From positions 1-7,233 of the forward strand of contig CAJOOU010000132.1 of NCBI GenBank assembly GCA_905236735.1: a stretch of 7,233 nucleotides of DNA, given 5' to 3'. Of the stretch, positions 5,418 through 7,233 are shown one piece after another. The position numbers and the translations under genes are program-made. Below the pieces are notes generated by a model, which worked only from the letters and a program-made list of their open reading frames with translations, ran no database searches and had not been told where the DNA came from. Numbering within the stretch: the stretch's first letter is position 1; every line of letters begins with the position of its first letter. The stretch is from an uncultured Eubacterium sp. (GTDB taxonomy: Bacteria; Bacillota; Clostridia; Lachnospirales; Lachnospiraceae).

Positions 5418-7204
5418 TATTCTACCTCCTTTATCGCATCAAAGGGACAAACCTGAGCGCAAAGATTACATCCGGTGCAAAGCGAGGTGTCGGTGTGCAT
5501 TTTGCCGTCTTTAAATACAAGGGCAGGGCAGCCGATTTCCCTTATACATTTTTTACATCCGGTGCAGTCTGCTGTAATGGTGCATTTCTTTTCGGATTTT
5601 TCTATGGCTATGCAGGGGGATTTAAATATAATGGCCTTTACCCCCTTAAGAAGCGCACAGCTTTTTATTGTGTTTTGTGCCTTTTCAAGGTCAAGAGGAT
5701 TTACAGTCTCAATCTTTTTAACACCTATCCCCTTTAAAATATTTTCAATACTGATTTTAGCTGTTACATGTCCCATCATATTTCTGCCGGTACCCGGGTG
5801 CGGCTGGTGTCCGGTCATAGCTGTTGTGGAATTGTCTAAAATACAGACAATAATGTCTGCTTCGTTATATACGGCATTTACCACTCCCGTCATACCTGAG
5901 GCAAAGAAGGTGGAGTCTCCTATAAAGGCAAAGCTGACAGCCTCCGGGTCAGTGTGGGCAAAGCCCTGAGCCATGGTGATGCCGGCCCCCATACACAGGC
6001 AGGTATCTACCATATCAAGGGGCATGGCATTTCCTAAGGTGTAGCACCCTATATCTCCGCAGTAGTATGCCTTTTTACCTTTCATAGCAGTTTTAACCGC
6101 ATAAAAGGATGCCCTGTGAGGACAGCCAGCACAAAGCATGGGCGGTCTTTTGGGAAGGGGTGGCAGTGTGGCAGCCGGAGCTGATGTCGCAGGGGCTTTA
6201 CCGAGATATTTATCCAGAATATCCCCTATAATATCCGAACTGTTTTCACCCATAGCCGGGACATGCCCGGTAAGCTTGCCGTATACCTTAAGAGGCAGAT
6301 GGTGTTTGCCGGCAAGTTTTAAAATCTGTTCTTCGAGATAGGGACTAAGCTCCTCTAAACAGAGTATCTCCGCGGCTCCGGATATGGATTCCAAAATAAA
6401 TTTCTCCGGCAGAGGGTAGGCAGTCGCTATCCTTATAAGACGGATGTCCGGACGGTCTTTAAGATACTCCTTTGCATACATATAGCTGATGCCGCTTGCA
6501 AGTACCGCCTTTTTAGATGACGGGTTTTCGCAGGTATTATATTCAAAGGTAGAAAAATCCTCTCCGATGCGGACATTTCTCTCCTCTATCATACCGTGGT
6601 TTTGGTGGGACAGTCTTGGGAAGATAACCCACTTTTCGGAGTCTTTTACAAATCCCTCATAATGGTGGGGAGCATAGCTCTCGGCTGCCTCTGCTACTGA
6701 GTAGGCATGACAGACTCTGGTGGTGGGGCGAAAGAGTACAGGAGTGTGGTATTTTTCCGAATACTCGAAAGCTTTGATTATCATATCGCCGGCTTCCTCC
6801 GGAGATGAAGGGTCAAATACGGGGATACGGGCAAAGTCCGCAAACCTTCTTGTGTCCTGCTCTGTCTGGGAAGATATCGGCCCCGGGTCATCTGCAGAAA
6901 CTATGACCATGCCTCCCTTTACTCCTACATAAGCAAGGGACATTAAAGGATCAGAGGCTACATTCAGGCCCACCTGCTTCATTGTGACAAGAGCCCTTCC
7001 GCCGCTGTATGCGCAGCTTGCCGCCACCTCCATGGCAGCCTTTTCATTTACCGACCACTCGAGATGCATGCCCTCATGAGGCAGTTTGTATATGGTCTCT
7101 ATTATTTCGGAAGAAGGTGTTCCGGGATATCCGCAGACCAGATTAACGCCGGCACGGATGGCGCCGTGGGCAATGGCTGCATTACCCATTAAATACTGTT
7201 TCAT
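5417..7204 (-). CDS. iorA: Indolepyruvate:ferredoxin oxidoreductase, alpha subunit
   Basis: A 595-residue cytosolic, oxygen-sensitive enzyme subunit of typical family length (about 580-620). With IorB it catalyses arylpyruvate + CoA + oxidised ferredoxin giving arylacetyl-CoA + CO2 + reduced ferredoxin. The N-terminal pyrimidine-binding domain shows CGYPGTPSSE (24-33) and WSVNEKAAMEVA (50-61), with Glu54 the likely thiamine-activating residue. The C-terminal thiamine diphosphate domain has CAGCPHR (358-364), GDIGCYTLG (383-391), GDSTFFASG (429-437) and LDNSTTAMTGHQPHPGTG (456-473). The tail is a two-cluster ferredoxin domain: C547, C550, C553, C559 and C576, C579, C582, C586, which should hold two [4Fe-4S] clusters. 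ATG 7204 is chosen over TTG 7207 because GGAGG (7211-7215) is 6 nt from the ATG but only 3 nt from the TTG. First gene of the operon; its promoter lies at or beyond the window edge. Confidence 0.97.
   Translation of the reverse strand: MKQYLMGNAAIAHGAIRAGVNLVCGYPGTPSSEIIETIYKLPHEGMHLEWSVNEKAAMEVAASCAYSGGRALVTMKQVGLNVASDPLMSLAYVGVKGGMVIVSADDPGPISSQTEQDTRRFADFARIPVFDPSSPEEAGDMIIKAFEYSEKYHTPVLFRPTTRVCHAYSVAEAAESYAPHHYEGFVKDSEKWVIFPRLSHQNHGMIEERNVRIGEDFSTFEYNTCENPSSKKAVLASGISYMYAKEYLKDRPDIRLIRIATAYPLPEKFILESISGAAEILCLEELSPYLEEQILKLAGKHHLPLKVYGKLTGHVPAMGENSSDIIGDILDKYLGKAPATSAPAATLPPLPKRPPMLCAGCPHRASFYAVKTAMKGKKAYYCGDIGCYTLGNAMPLDMVDTCLCMGAGITMAQGFAHTDPEAVSFAFIGDSTFFASGMTGVVNAVYNEADIIVCILDNSTTAMTGHQPHPGTGRNMMGHVTAKISIENILKGIGVKKIETVNPLDLEKAQNTIKSCALLKGVKAIIFKSPCIAIEKSEKKCTITADCTGCKKCIREIGCPALVFKDGKMHTDTSLCTGCNLCAQVCPFDAIKEVE
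5424..5432 (-). promoter_or_regulatory. iorB ribosome binding site inside the end of iorA
   Basis: On the minus strand AAAGGAGGT, almost a full anti-Shine-Dalgarno match, precedes the iorB ATG (5417) by 6 nt. The same bases encode part of the C-terminal I-K-E-V-E of IorA. With the TAATG stop-start overlap, this indicates that ribosomes finishing iorA can start iorB directly. Confidence 0.85.
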
Positions 7205-7210
7205 CAAAAA

Positions 7211-7215
7211 CCTCC
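7211..7215 (-). promoter_or_regulatory. Ribosome binding site that sets the iorA start
   Basis: On the minus strand GGAGG is followed by TTTTTG and then ATG 7204, a 6-nt spacing. It sits in the short AT-rich leader (7205-7233) at the window edge. No complete promoter can be seen in the 18 bases left upstream. Confidence 0.8.
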
Positions 7216-7233
7216 AAAAAAATAAAATCTATG

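Noticed and set aside
5475..5969. A 164-codon open frame on the plus strand opposite the 3' part of iorA.
   Set aside because: The minus strand here encodes the conserved ferredoxin and thiamine diphosphate motifs of IorA; the plus-strand frame has no family signature and no good ribosome binding site was noted.

Overview
The window looks like ordinary chromosome from a low-to-moderate GC anaerobic member of the Clostridia, most likely a Lachnospiraceae-type gut or rumen organism. This is inferred from three things: purine-rich AGGAGG-type ribosome binding sites, heavy use of ATA, AGA and AGG codons, and an oxygen-sensitive ferredoxin-linked 2-oxoacid oxidoreductase. No tool-based taxonomy was possible. 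I see no phage, insertion sequence, CRISPR array or other mobile element.

Left part (1-1910, + strand): a near-consensus promoter drives a single tRNA-Thr(GGT) gene that ends at a strong intrinsic terminator. A MATE-family multidrug/cation exporter gene follows. Directly behind it is a yraN (UPF0102) gene for a small PD-(D/E)XK-type putative nuclease. This gene is easy to miss because its best-supported initiation codon is ATA, placed 6 nt behind a strong Shine-Dalgarno sequence and lining up with the usual N-terminus of the family.

Middle part (1911-3570, + strand): a good extended -10 promoter precedes a two-gene unit, degV (fatty-acid-binding DegV protein, TTG start) and lepB (type I signal peptidase). 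It ends at a 10-bp perfect hairpin that can terminate transcription in both directions.

Right part (3575-7204, - strand): a tight convergent operon iorA-iorB-paaK. IorA and IorB form the two-subunit indolepyruvate:ferredoxin oxidoreductase, which interconverts arylpyruvates and arylacetyl-CoA with ferredoxin. PaaK is a phenylacetate-CoA ligase family enzyme that interconverts arylacetate and arylacetyl-CoA. Together they link aromatic amino acid skeletons to arylacetates such as phenylacetate or indoleacetate. The direction (fermentation of aromatic amino acids, or their synthesis from scavenged arylacetates) cannot be decided from sequence alone. iorA and iorB overlap by one base (TAATG), and the iorB ribosome binding site lies inside the last codons of iorA; paaK follows after 19 nt.

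The window contains recognisable families throughout and no clear sign of an undescribed system. The points most worth a second look are the ATA start of yraN and the physiological direction of the arylpyruvate/arylacetate cluster.
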